From positions 1-46,377 of the forward strand of contig JAFGEW010000075.1 in NCBI GenBank assembly GCA_016931415.1: a stretch of 46,377 nucleotides of DNA, given 5' to 3'. The stretch is from Verrucomicrobiota bacterium. GTDB taxonomy: Bacteria > Auribacterota > JABMQX01 > JAFGEW01. How positions within the stretch are numbered: the stretch's first letter is position 1; each line of letters starts with the position of its first letter. Made by a program: the position numbers and the translations under genes. This document shows positions 8,166 through 16,617 of this stretch, piece after piece. The notes under the pieces are model-generated. The model had not been told where the DNA came from. It made no database searches and saw only the letters and a list, made by a program, of their open reading frames with translations.

Positions 8166-9908
8166 TCATCCGTTGGAGGCGAACTTGATGTCGCGGATGA
8201 GGAGTTGGACGGTCTCTTCGCCGCGGAAGTAGTTGAGCCGCGGGATGTAGGCGATATCGTAGCGTGCCTCGCTGTTCCGGAGCTGCGGCAGCAGCTCGCC
8301 CATCGAGAAGCCAATCCCTTCGACGACGCTGTCCTTGCTCTCGAACCAGAGCTTGAGGTGGTTGGACCCGACGAGCTTGGGCGACCACTTGAGGAAGACG
8401 CCGCGCGAGGCAAACACCGGCTGCGGATTGCCGTGCCCGAAGGGCTCGAGCACCTGGAGCTGGCGCACGAAGTTGAGCCGCATCTCGTCGAGGGCGACCT
8501 CCACCTCGATGCTCAGCGACGGCAGGAACTGCTCCTCATCCGGGTATCGGCGGCGAATGACCTCTTCGAACAGCGCCGTGAACGCTTCGATGTTCTCGGG
8601 CAGGATCTGGAAGCCGGCGGCAAGCCGGTGCCCACCGTAGCTCTCCAACAGGTCCTCGCACTCGCGCAGGGTGTCGAGCAGCGCAATGTCGCCCACGCTG
8701 CGCGCCGAGCCTTTGCCGATGCTGCCGTCAACCGAGATGATCGCCGTCGGGCGATGGTAGGTCTTGGCGATGCGCGAGGCGACGATGGGCACCACGCCCA
8801 GATGCCAGCGGTCGCTGGCGAGCACGATGGTGCGCGAGCCGTCGAGGTCGACCGTTCCGTCCACAGCCGCCTCGACCTCGGCCAGGATCTCCTGCTCGAT
8901 GGTCTGGCGCCGGCGGTTGTTCTGCTCGATCAAGGTGGCGAGGTTGAACGCCTCCTTCTCGTCCTCGCTGCACAGCAGTTCGACGCCTGAACGCGCGTCG
9001 CCGAGCCGGCCCATGGCGTTGAGCCGCGGCGCAAGCCGGTAGGCCACGTCGTAGCTCGTGATCTCCTCGTTGACGTTGCTCACCGCCTTGAGCTCCTGCA
9101 GGCCGATGCGCTGGCTCCGGCTGAGCTGGCGCAGACCGTGCTTGACCAGGATCCGGTTCTCGTCCAGCAGCGTCACCGTGTCGGCCACGGTGCCGAGCGC
9201 GACGAGATCGAGCTTGTTCTTCAGGTTGACGTTGGCGCGCTCGAGCACGCCGCGCTCGACGGCGCGGCTGATGAGCCCGTGGACCAGCTTGAAGGTGACG
9301 CCGACGCCGGCGAGGTCTTTGAACGGATACGTGGTGTCGGCTCGCTTCGGGTTGATCACCGCGAGACAGTCGGGGAGCACATCGCCCGGCTCGTGGTGGT
9401 CGGTGACGATCACGTCCATGCCGAGCGAGCGCGCGTAGGCGATCTCGCCGATCGAGTTGATGCCGCAGTCGACCGTGATGATGAGCCGCGCGTTGCTCTC
9501 GCGGCACCGGTCGATGCCCTCATTCGAGATGCCGTAGCCCTCCGTGATCCGGTTCGGCAGATAGTAGCCGTGGCTGACCTGCATCGTCGTGAACAGGCTC
9601 GACAGCAGGGCCACGCTCGTGATCCCGTCCACGTCGTAGTCGCCGTAGACCATGATGTGCTCGCGGCGCGCCACGGCCTGGAGCACGCGCTCGACGGCGT
9701 TCTCCATGTCATTCAGCAGGAAGGGATCGTAGAGGTCGCTCAGCCGGCCGTGTAGGAACGTATCGATCGCCGCGTGGTCGCCGAAGCCCCGGTTGGCCAC
9801 GATGCGGGCGATGATCGGATGAATGTCAAACGCGGCGGCGACCTCGTCAACGAGCGACTGGTCGGTCTGGACAAACTGCCAGGTCTTATCGGTGCGTTGA
9901 CGCCCCAT
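8166..9908 (-). CDS. recJ: Single-strand-specific 5'-3' exonuclease RecJ
   Basis: The 580-aa product carries the DHH phosphoesterase motifs: YGDYDVDGITS (about residues 88-98), TVDCGINS (146-152) and VTDHHEPGD (168-176). It also has the DHHA1-domain pattern and the RLAPRLNAMGR loop that binds Mn2+ and DNA. Length matches RecJ (about 577 in E. coli). RecJ degrades 5' single strands in recombination and mismatch repair. It is the last gene of the leftward queA-tgt-yajC-secDF-lipoprotein-recJ run, 23 nt after the lipoprotein gene. ATG 9908 gives MGRQRTDKTWQF. Confidence 0.95.
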   Translation of the reverse strand: MGRQRTDKTWQFVQTDQSLVDEVAAAFDIHPIIARIVANRGFGDHAAIDTFLHGRLSDLYDPFLLNDMENAVERVLQAVARREHIMVYGDYDVDGITSVALLSSLFTTMQVSHGYYLPNRITEGYGISNEGIDRCRESNARLIITVDCGINSIGEIAYARSLGMDVIVTDHHEPGDVLPDCLAVINPKRADTTYPFKDLAGVGVTFKLVHGLISRAVERGVLERANVNLKNKLDLVALGTVADTVTLLDENRILVKHGLRQLSRSQRIGLQELKAVSNVNEEITSYDVAYRLAPRLNAMGRLGDARSGVELLCSEDEKEAFNLATLIEQNNRRRQTIEQEILAEVEAAVDGTVDLDGSRTIVLASDRWHLGVVPIVASRIAKTYHRPTAIISVDGSIGKGSARSVGDIALLDTLRECEDLLESYGGHRLAAGFQILPENIEAFTALFEEVIRRRYPDEEQFLPSLSIEVEVALDEMRLNFVRQLQVLEPFGHGNPQPVFASRGVFLKWSPKLVGSNHLKLWFESKDSVVEGIGFSMGELLPQLRNSEARYDIAYIPRLNYFRGEETVQLLIRDIKFASNG

Positions 9909-9931
9909 GCGCTCCCATTCCGGCCCTGCCG

Positions 9932-10726
9932 TTAGTTGCCGAAGTACTGCGCGAACTCGTTGCGCTTGTCGTCGGCCTGCCTGAGCATCTTGGTGAACTG
10001 CGACTTGTTGTCCTTGACGTACCAGTCCAGCGCGCTCCAGTAGGCGACGAGCACCTGGATGTACTGCTGCGGGGTGCGCCGGCTCAGTTTCGACAGCTCG
10101 ACCTGGGCCTGGGCGGCCCAGCGTTTGGCGTCGCTGGTGACATTGAGGCGAACGAGCAGCGACAGGTCGTCATAGCCTTCCGCGTCCTTGCCTCCCCAGA
10201 ACGCCTTCTCCAGTTGGCCGTCGCGGCCCTGCACGCGCTTGTATGGCACCGACAGGACGCGGCGCATCGCCTCGTCGGCCTCCTCGATGGTAAACGGCCG
10301 CGTGTCCTGATCGTCGCCGACGACAATGACCTCGTTCTCCTGCTGGCGCTGCCCGACGTAGCGCATCTGGTCGAGGCGCACCCAGCCATAGAACTCGCCC
10401 CCGTCAGCATTGTAGTAGCGGACCCCGTACCAGCCTGGGACCTGATCGACCAGCAGCACGTTCGCACCGAAGTTGAGCTGGCCAATCACCAGCTCCTTCG
10501 TGCTTGGGCCGGCGTACACCTTGACCTTCTCGCCCTCGCCCTCACCCTTGGTCGCCCGCACCCATTCCTGGATCTGCTTCCGTGGATCGTAGCGCTTCAT
10601 GAGCGGCACGCGCGCCGCCGATGACCTGCGCGCGGTCGAGGTCTTCTGCGTGCCCGTGTCACGGCAACTCGAAAACAGCCCAGCCAGGCACACCGCGAGC
10701 CCAATGACAAGTACTCGACGCACCAT
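9932..10726 (-). CDS. Predicted lipoprotein with an SH3-like domain
   Basis: The 264-aa product starts MVRRVLVIGLAVCLAGLFSS followed by Cys, a clear lipoprotein signal (lipobox LFSSC). GAGGAGGT lies seven nt before the ATG at 10726. Residues about 60-120 (VKVYAGPSTKELVIGQL, then WYGVRYYNADGGEFYGWVRL) resemble a bacterial SH3 domain, which often binds peptidoglycan. The C-terminal third is helical and rich in charged and aromatic residues. Function is unknown. Placement between secDF and recJ suggests co-transcription rather than a related role. The longer frame upstream is a shadow of secDF. Confidence 0.75.
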   Translation of the reverse strand: MVRRVLVIGLAVCLAGLFSSCRDTGTQKTSTARRSSAARVPLMKRYDPRKQIQEWVRATKGEGEGEKVKVYAGPSTKELVIGQLNFGANVLLVDQVPGWYGVRYYNADGGEFYGWVRLDQMRYVGQRQQENEVIVVGDDQDTRPFTIEEADEAMRRVLSVPYKRVQGRDGQLEKAFWGGKDAEGYDDLSLLVRLNVTSDAKRWAAQAQVELSKLSRRTPQQYIQVLVAYWSALDWYVKDNKSQFTKMLRQADDKRNEFAQYFGN

Positions 10727-10806
10727 AGCCGTACCTCCTCGTGCAGGGAGTGTGGTCCCCGCTATGTGCGCTCTACCCATCATTATACCGTCCGTCGGCC
10801 CGGCGT

Positions 10807-13503
10807 TCAAGCCTCCGCCTTCTTGTGCATGAAGACCAGGATCGGCGTCGCGATGTAGATAGTCGAATAGGTGCCCGCAATGATGCCGATGAGCATGGCG
10901 AACGAGAAATCGTTGATCGCCTGGCCGCCGAGCATGAAGAGCGCAATCACCACGAGCAGCGTGGTTAGCGAGGTCAGCACGGTGCGGCTCAACGTCTGGT
11001 TGATGCTCGTGTTGACGATCGTGCGGAAGTCGAGCCGCTTCATGATCTTGAGGTCCTCGCGGATCCGGTCGAAGATCACAATCGTGTCGTTGAGCGAGTA
11101 GCCGACGATGGTCAGGAACGCCGCGATTGTCGGCGTGTCGATCTGACGCCGCGTCAGCACGAAGAACCCGGCAAAGAATCCGAGCGCGATAAGCACGTCG
11201 TGGAGCAGCGCCACGATGGCGCCCACGGCGAAGCGGAACTCGAACCGCCACGAGACGTAGATGAGGATACCGACCAGCGCGAGCACGAAAGCCACCGCCG
11301 TCTGGCCCGCGAGGTCCTTGGAAACCGATGCCGAGATGCTCTCGACGCTCCGGTCGGCCAGTTCCACGCCCATCAGCTCTTCGATCCGATCCGGCAGGTT
11401 CTGCAGGTCCGCGTTCTCGTCCATCGTCTCCTTTATCTGGGCGATGGTCTTAGTCACCTTCCCGCCCTCGACATCGAAGGCCTGGACGCGTGCATCGAAA
11501 CCGAGCGTCTTGAGCGCCGTACGGACATCGCCGACCTGGACCTCGTTCTCGCCGAAGTCGAGCCGGAGCACCGTGCCGCCCCGGAAGTCGGTGCCCCAGT
11601 TCTCACTGAATCGGGCGCCGAACCCGATCAGGCCGATGAGAACCACGGCGGCCGAACCGACAATGGCCACGTTACGCCACTTGAGGAAGTCGAAGCTGGG
11701 CCGGCTGAAGAACTGGAACATCTTCACCGTCTCGACCGACTTGCGCAGCAGCAGCACGTCAAACAGCACGCGAGTCACCACGATCGCCGAGAACACCGAG
11801 GTGCAGATGCCGAGGCTCAGCGTCACGGCGAACCCGCGCACGGGGCCTGTGCCGAGGAAGAACAGCACGGCGGCCGTAATGAGCGTGGTGATGTTCGCGT
11901 CGAGAATCGTCCGCAGCGCCTTGTGATAGCCGGCTTCGACCGCCGCCTTGACCTTCTTGGCCGCCGCGAGTTCCTCGCGGATGCGCTCGAAAACCAGCAC
12001 GTTGGCGTCGACGGCCATACCGATGGTCAGGATGATGCCCGCGATGCCCGGCAACGTCAGCGTCGCGCCCGCCGCCGCGAGCGCGCCCAGCAGCAGCACG
12101 AGGTTGATCGCCAGCGCCACGACTGAGAACAGCCCCGCGAGCCGGTAGTAGATGCCCATGAAAAGCGCGACGCAGATCAGACCGATCACGGCGGCGCGCC
12201 AGCCCATCCGGATCGAGTCGGCACCCAGCGAAGGGCCAACCTGCGTGTTGCGCACGATCCTGATCTCGGCCGGAAGCGACCCCGTGCGCAGCTTGAGCGC
12301 CAGGTCGTCGGCCTCGTCGTAGTTCTTCGACCCGGTGATAACGCCCGAATCCGTCAGCGTCTGGGCGATGTGCGGTGCGCTGATGACCTTGTCGTCGAGC
12401 AGAATGGCCAGCCGCCAGCCCTTCCCACCGCGGTTGTTCTCCGACTTGGCGCTGTACTTCTTGGTGCTGTCCGTGAAGCGGGCGATCGCGTCGGAATCCC
12501 CAATCCGGAATGCCACAACAGGCTGGTTGTAGCCGCCCATCGTCGTGTGGCAGTCCTTGCCGACCAGATCGTCGCCCGTAAGCACGGCCGGATCCTGGAG
12601 CAGCAGCGGGATGCGCGTCGTACGGCCCGTGTCGGGCTCGGTGTCCTCGTACACGCGCAGGATGGTGCGCTCCGGAATCCCGCGCTCGGCGGCCTCCGCA
12701 TCGAAAAGCTTCGGACGGATAAGGTTGCCGTCCTCGTCTTTGACGGGCACCCGCTGCGTCGGATCCTCCGGGTCGACGACGCGCTCGATGCCGTCGTAGA
12801 TGGCGAGCAGCTTGTCGCGGCTCCACGCCTTCTGGTCGAGCATCTCCTCCTCGACAAGCGCCCACTTCATCACCGCGCGCTCGGTGATGAGCCGCTCGGC
12901 GCGCGCAAGGTCCGTGGCACCCGGGAGCTGGACGATAATGCGCGAGTCGCCCTCTTTCTGAAGCAGCGGCTCGGCAACACCGAACTGGTCAATGCGCTGA
13001 CGGAGCTTCTCATACACGAGGTCACGCGCATCCGGCTCGGTCTCGAGCACCATGTAGATGCCGCCCTGCAGGTCCAGGCCGAGCCGCAGAATCTTGCCCT
13101 CGTCGCCATACCACCAGCGGTACAGGTCGCGGCTGGTGTTGCGTCCCAGGCTCGCTGTGCGCGGCGTGCGCGCACGCAGCTCGAGGTCGAGCATCGCGCG
13201 GCGCTGCTCGACCGGCTTGAGGGCTTGGTAGGCGGGGTCCGCCTCGAGCTCGCGGCGCTTGGCCTCGAGGGCCTTCTGGCGCTGGGCGCGCTCCTGTTCG
13301 ATGCCCTCGCGCTGCTTGGGCTGCTTGCGCGAGTAGGCCAGGTCGTCCTCGAGCTCCTTGTCCCACTCGTAGTAGAGCAGGTTCAGCTCGCTCTTCTGCT
13401 CGGGGCTCAGCGTGGCCCAGCGAATGGTGGGCCACACGAGCGCAAGCGCGAACAGCGTGACCACGATCACGAGCACGATGCGCCAGCGCAGGCTCGAACT
13501 CAT
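10807..13503 (-). CDS. secDF: Fused protein translocase subunit SecDF
   Basis: One 898-aa chain holds SecD (about 1-600) and SecF (about 610-898). SecD has an N-terminal membrane helix, GLDLQGGIYMVLE at about 142, a periplasmic region, and a membrane block with GIILTIGMAVDANVLVFERI. SecF has NWGTDFRGGTVLRLDF and IVGYSLNDTIVIFDRIRE. SecDF uses proton motive force to pull exported proteins through SecYEG. Between the first helix and GLDLQGG lies a charged helical insert of about 100 residues (about 32-135) that is longer than in E. coli SecD. yajC lies 72 nt upstream, as in most bacteria. Confidence 0.95.
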   Translation of the reverse strand: MSSSLRWRIVLVIVVTLFALALVWPTIRWATLSPEQKSELNLLYYEWDKELEDDLAYSRKQPKQREGIEQERAQRQKALEAKRRELEADPAYQALKPVEQRRAMLDLELRARTPRTASLGRNTSRDLYRWWYGDEGKILRLGLDLQGGIYMVLETEPDARDLVYEKLRQRIDQFGVAEPLLQKEGDSRIIVQLPGATDLARAERLITERAVMKWALVEEEMLDQKAWSRDKLLAIYDGIERVVDPEDPTQRVPVKDEDGNLIRPKLFDAEAAERGIPERTILRVYEDTEPDTGRTTRIPLLLQDPAVLTGDDLVGKDCHTTMGGYNQPVVAFRIGDSDAIARFTDSTKKYSAKSENNRGGKGWRLAILLDDKVISAPHIAQTLTDSGVITGSKNYDEADDLALKLRTGSLPAEIRIVRNTQVGPSLGADSIRMGWRAAVIGLICVALFMGIYYRLAGLFSVVALAINLVLLLGALAAAGATLTLPGIAGIILTIGMAVDANVLVFERIREELAAAKKVKAAVEAGYHKALRTILDANITTLITAAVLFFLGTGPVRGFAVTLSLGICTSVFSAIVVTRVLFDVLLLRKSVETVKMFQFFSRPSFDFLKWRNVAIVGSAAVVLIGLIGFGARFSENWGTDFRGGTVLRLDFGENEVQVGDVRTALKTLGFDARVQAFDVEGGKVTKTIAQIKETMDENADLQNLPDRIEELMGVELADRSVESISASVSKDLAGQTAVAFVLALVGILIYVSWRFEFRFAVGAIVALLHDVLIALGFFAGFFVLTRRQIDTPTIAAFLTIVGYSLNDTIVIFDRIREDLKIMKRLDFRTIVNTSINQTLSRTVLTSLTTLLVVIALFMLGGQAINDFSFAMLIGIIAGTYSTIYIATPILVFMHKKAEA

Positions 13504-13575
13504 CGAAGCGTCCTCCTGAACAATCCCGTGTCTATCGCGAAGGGCGTTGCGCGCTTGCCGCGCGACGACCCCAAC

Positions 13576-13914
13576 CTACTCGCTCTCCTGCAGGACGTTC
13601 TCGCTCTCGTCCTTGCGTTCCTTGACCTGGGCGACACTCGCCTTGCTGAACTCGATCTTGACTCCCTCGGCCACCTTGACCAGCACGGTGGTCTCCTTGA
13701 CCTGCTCGATACGGCCGTGGACACCGCCGATCGTGACCACCTTGTCGCCGCGGCGCAGCGAGTCGATCATCGTGGCCTGCTCACGTTTCTGCCGCTGCTG
13801 CGGCCGGATGATGAGCAGATAGAAGAACCCGAAGATCGCGGCGATCATGACAATCATGCTCGGCCAGCCGCCCCCGGAGCGGTCAGCTTGGGCAAGGAAC
13901 TGATTCCAGATCAT
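13576..13914 (-). CDS. yajC: Preprotein translocase subunit YajC
   Basis: The 112-aa product has one membrane helix (IVMIAAIFGFFYLLIIRP) followed by the family signature RPQQRQKREQ and GDKVVTIGGVHGRI. It sits six nt downstream of the tgt stop and just before secDF, the conserved order tgt-yajC-secDF. YajC binds SecDF at the inner membrane. Confidence 0.95.
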   Translation of the reverse strand: MIWNQFLAQADRSGGGWPSMIVMIAAIFGFFYLLIIRPQQRQKREQATMIDSLRRGDKVVTIGGVHGRIEQVKETTVLVKVAEGVKIEFSKASVAQVKERKDESENVLQESE

Positions 13915-13920
13915 TGCGTA

Positions 13921-15072
13921 CTACTCCTCCCCTGTGTCGGCGCCACCCGATTCATAACGGGCCAGGAACGCGTCGGCGAACGCTCCGAACGCGCCCTGGC
14001 GGATGGCGTCGCGCATGCGGGCCATCAGCCGGCAGTAGAATGTCACGTTGTGCAGGCTGATGAGCCGCAGTCCGAGTATTTCGTTTACATGTACGCAGTG
14101 CCGCAGGAACGCGCGTGAAAAGCCCCTCGGGCTTCCTGCGCCCGCGCAGGCCTCACACGGGCAATCGGCCTCGATCGGCGCCGGGTCCCCCCGGTACCGC
14201 GCGCCGCGCAGCCGCAGCACGCCGCCGGCCGCGAATGCCTGGCCATTGCGCCCGTTGCGCGTCGGCATCACGCAATCGAACATATCCACACCGCGTGCGA
14301 CGGCCCGCACGAGGTCGGCCGGTGTCCCGACGCCCATCAGGTAGCGCGGCCTATCGGACGGCAACAGCGCTGCCGTGAAGCCCGCCATCTCGAGCATCTG
14401 CTCGATCGGCTCGCCCACGCTCAGACCGCCAATCGCATAGCCGTCAAAACCGACGTCTCTAAGCGCCCGCGTGCAGCGTTCCCGAAGCCCCTCGTAGACC
14501 GAGCCCTGGACGATGCCGAAGAGTGCTTCCGGGGCCCCGTGATGCCTCTGCACAGAGCGGCACCGAGCCGCCCATTCTATGGATCGGTCCACCGCCTGAC
14601 AAGCAATATCATGGTCTACCGGATACGGGACGCATTCATCCAGGACCATGGCAATATCCGACCCCAGGTCGCGCTGGATGCGCACCGTCTCCTCCGGGCT
14701 CAGGAAGCATAGCGACCCGTCCACCGGGGACTGGAACTCGACCCCCTCGTCGGTCACCTTGCGCCGCTCGGCCAGACTGAACACTTGGTAGCCCCCGCTG
14801 TCGGTCAGGATCGGACCCGGCCACCCCATGAACGTGTGCAGGCCGCCCAGACCGTGCACCACGCCCGTGCCCGGCCGCTGGTTCAGATGGTAGGTGTTCG
14901 AGAGGATGATCTGCGCGTCGGCCGCCAACAAGTCTCTGGGCGAGAGTGACTTGACAGCGCCATACGTGCCGACCGGCATGAACGCCGGCGTCTCGAATTG
15001 ACCGTGGGCAGTCGTCACGCGCCCGAGTCGCGCGCCCGAGGCGGGGTCGGCGGCGATCAGCTCGAACTTCAC
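13921..15072 (-). CDS. tgt: tRNA-guanine transglycosylase
   Basis: The 383-aa enzyme exchanges guanine-34 for preQ1 in tRNAs with GUN anticodons. It has LTDSGGYQVFSL with a catalytic Asp, GGLSVGE in the substrate pocket, and GVDMFDCVMPTRNGRNGQAF with the nucleophile Asp. The zinc site is CPCEACAG plus a His in ISLHNVTFY. The start is GTG 15072, overlapping the queA TGA by four nt, so translation is probably coupled. Confidence 0.95.
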   Translation of the reverse strand: MKFELIAADPASGARLGRVTTAHGQFETPAFMPVGTYGAVKSLSPRDLLAADAQIILSNTYHLNQRPGTGVVHGLGGLHTFMGWPGPILTDSGGYQVFSLAERRKVTDEGVEFQSPVDGSLCFLSPEETVRIQRDLGSDIAMVLDECVPYPVDHDIACQAVDRSIEWAARCRSVQRHHGAPEALFGIVQGSVYEGLRERCTRALRDVGFDGYAIGGLSVGEPIEQMLEMAGFTAALLPSDRPRYLMGVGTPADLVRAVARGVDMFDCVMPTRNGRNGQAFAAGGVLRLRGARYRGDPAPIEADCPCEACAGAGSPRGFSRAFLRHCVHVNEILGLRLISLHNVTFYCRLMARMRDAIRQGAFGAFADAFLARYESGGADTGEE

Positions 15073-16148
15073 TGTTCCGCCTTCCCGCCCCCTCGACCTG
15101 CCTCCGGGGAGGCATTGAGGATGAGCATGGCGTCGCCATAGCTGTAGAAACGGTAACCCTCGCGCACGGCTTCTTCATACGCGTAGAGCACTAGGTCGCG
15201 CCCGGCGATCGCGCAAACGAGCATAAGTAACGTCGAGCGCGGTAAGTGGAAGTTTGTCAACAGGTTGTGCACAACTCGAAACCGATAGCCCGGCGTGATA
15301 AACAGGTCGGTTTCGCCCTCGCCCGGCCGGACGGTGCCGTCATCTCGCGCGCAGGTCTCGAGCACGCGCGCCGCCGTGGTGCCCACGGCGAAGACCCGCC
15401 GCCCTGCCTTGACGGTTTCGTTGACCGCTTTGGCCGCGGCCGGCGGCAGCTTGTAGACCTCGGGATGCATGTGGTGCTGGGCAACGTTCTCGACCTTGAG
15501 CGGCTGGAAGGTGCCGAGTCCGACGTGCAGCGTGAGCCGCACAATGCGCACGCCGCGCGCGCCGATCTGCTCGAGCACGCGCTCGGTAAAATGCAGCCCG
15601 GCCGTCGGAGCGGCCACCGAGCCGCGCTCACGGGCATAGACGGTCTGATAGCGGTCGCGGTCCATGAGCGGCTCGTCGGGCCGGCGGATATACGGTGGCA
15701 GGGGCGTGTGGCCGATCCGGTCCAGGTGCGCCTTGATGTCGTCGTCGAGGGCGAACCGCACCGTGCGGGTGCCGTCGGGCCGGGCGTCGACGATGTCGGC
15801 CGCAATCGCCCCGTCGTTGAGCAGCACGCGCCGGCCGGGATCGAGCTTGCGGCCCGGCTTGGCGAGACACTCCCACAGGTTCGGCCCAACCTCGCGCAGC
15901 AACAGCAACTCGACCTCTCGCTCGACCCCTTCGACCCGGCCGAAGAGGCGCGCCGGGATGACACGCGAATCGTTGATCACCAGCGCGTCGCCCGGTTTGA
16001 GGTGGTGCGGCAGGTCCATGAACGACCCGTGCCCCAGCGTGCGGCGCCGGCAGTCGAGCACAAGGAGGCGCGACTGGTCGCGCTCGAGGAGCGGGTACTG
16101 CGCGATCAGGTCCTCGGGCAGCTCGTAGTCAAACTCGTCAACACGCAT
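15069..16148 (-). CDS. queA: S-adenosylmethionine:tRNA ribosyltransferase-isomerase
   Basis: The 359-aa product adds the cyclopentene-diol ring during queuosine synthesis, the step after Tgt. It begins MRVDEFDYELPEDLIAQYP, the typical start, with LLVLDCRRRTLGHG and LVINDSRVIPARL. GSVAAPTAGLHFTE and TNFHLPRSTLLMLV are hallmark blocks. ATG 16148 was chosen by this alignment; the ribosome-binding site is weak. A 23-residue upstream extension is possible but lacks family support. It is the first gene of the leftward operon, so its promoter should lie in the 16.15-16.3 kb spacer. Confidence 0.95.
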   Translation of the reverse strand: MRVDEFDYELPEDLIAQYPLLERDQSRLLVLDCRRRTLGHGSFMDLPHHLKPGDALVINDSRVIPARLFGRVEGVEREVELLLLREVGPNLWECLAKPGRKLDPGRRVLLNDGAIAADIVDARPDGTRTVRFALDDDIKAHLDRIGHTPLPPYIRRPDEPLMDRDRYQTVYARERGSVAAPTAGLHFTERVLEQIGARGVRIVRLTLHVGLGTFQPLKVENVAQHHMHPEVYKLPPAAAKAVNETVKAGRRVFAVGTTAARVLETCARDDGTVRPGEGETDLFITPGYRFRVVHNLLTNFHLPRSTLLMLVCAIAGRDLVLYAYEEAVREGYRFYSYGDAMLILNASPEAGRGGGKAEQ

Positions 16149-16260
16149 CGTGGTCCACACCGAAAACCGGTCGCCGATGCCCTCTGATCGGGCAAGGGGT
16201 CGACACAGGACAGTCACTCCGACCGGTACGGTTTGTCACTCCCATACCCAGGTAACACGG

Positions 16261-16280
16261 CCACCGGCTTCAGCCGGTGG
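16261..16280. repeat. REP-like palindrome A
   Basis: CCACCGGCT and AGCCGGTGG form a perfect 9-bp stem with a 2-nt centre (TC). Its stem shares CCGG cores with palindrome C 140 bp away. Confidence 0.7.
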
Positions 16281-16377
16281 TTAGAGACCCTCTCGCTCAT
16301 TCAGGAACCGAGTTCAGTCGGCTTCTCGACATAGGCCCAGGCATGGGTGCTGACTGGCCAGAGCCGTCAGTCGACAA

Positions 16378-16394
16378 GCCCGCTCGAAGCGGGC
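16378..16394. repeat. REP-like palindrome B
   Basis: GCCCGCT and AGCGGGC form a 7-bp stem around CGA. A similar CCCGCTC-centred palindrome lies inside the glycosyltransferase gene at 39917-39934. Confidence 0.6.
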
Positions 16395-16421
16395 CCAACG
16401 GGGTATCCCTCCCCTCGCTCA

Positions 16422-16441
16422 CCGCCGGCCAAAGCCGGTGG
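16422..16441. repeat. REP-like palindrome C
   Basis: CCGCCGGC and GCCGGTGG pair over 8 bp with one G-U wobble and a CAAA loop. It is nearly the same stem as palindrome A, which suggests a repeated element. Confidence 0.6.
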
Positions 16442-16617
16442 CACAACCTCCTCACAGACCGAATCGCCGTGTACCGACACGAGCTGCACAAAGCCCCTGG
16501 AGGCTGTTTGCGTACCTGCACACTACCAACGGCGTTGCGCGGGGGCAAGCTGAAATGCTAGGTTGCGCCCGGATCTCCCGACGAGAAATGACGCCACGGC
16601 GACGGGAACGCGCGTGT

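Larger units (their letters stand above)
16149..16617. other. Divergent intergenic spacer with three small palindromes
   Basis: This 469-bp gap separates queA and glnE, transcribed away from each other. It holds three separately listed hairpins. Open frames cross it but lack coding bias; the region immediately before glnE could encode an N-terminal extension (in-frame ATG at 16588). No clear promoter was assigned. Confidence 0.55.

Noticed and set aside
12370-14118. A 582-codon rightward frame opposite secDF and yajC
   Set aside because: Spans two real leftward genes and reads as Leu/Val/Asp repeats typical of antisense in GC-rich DNA.
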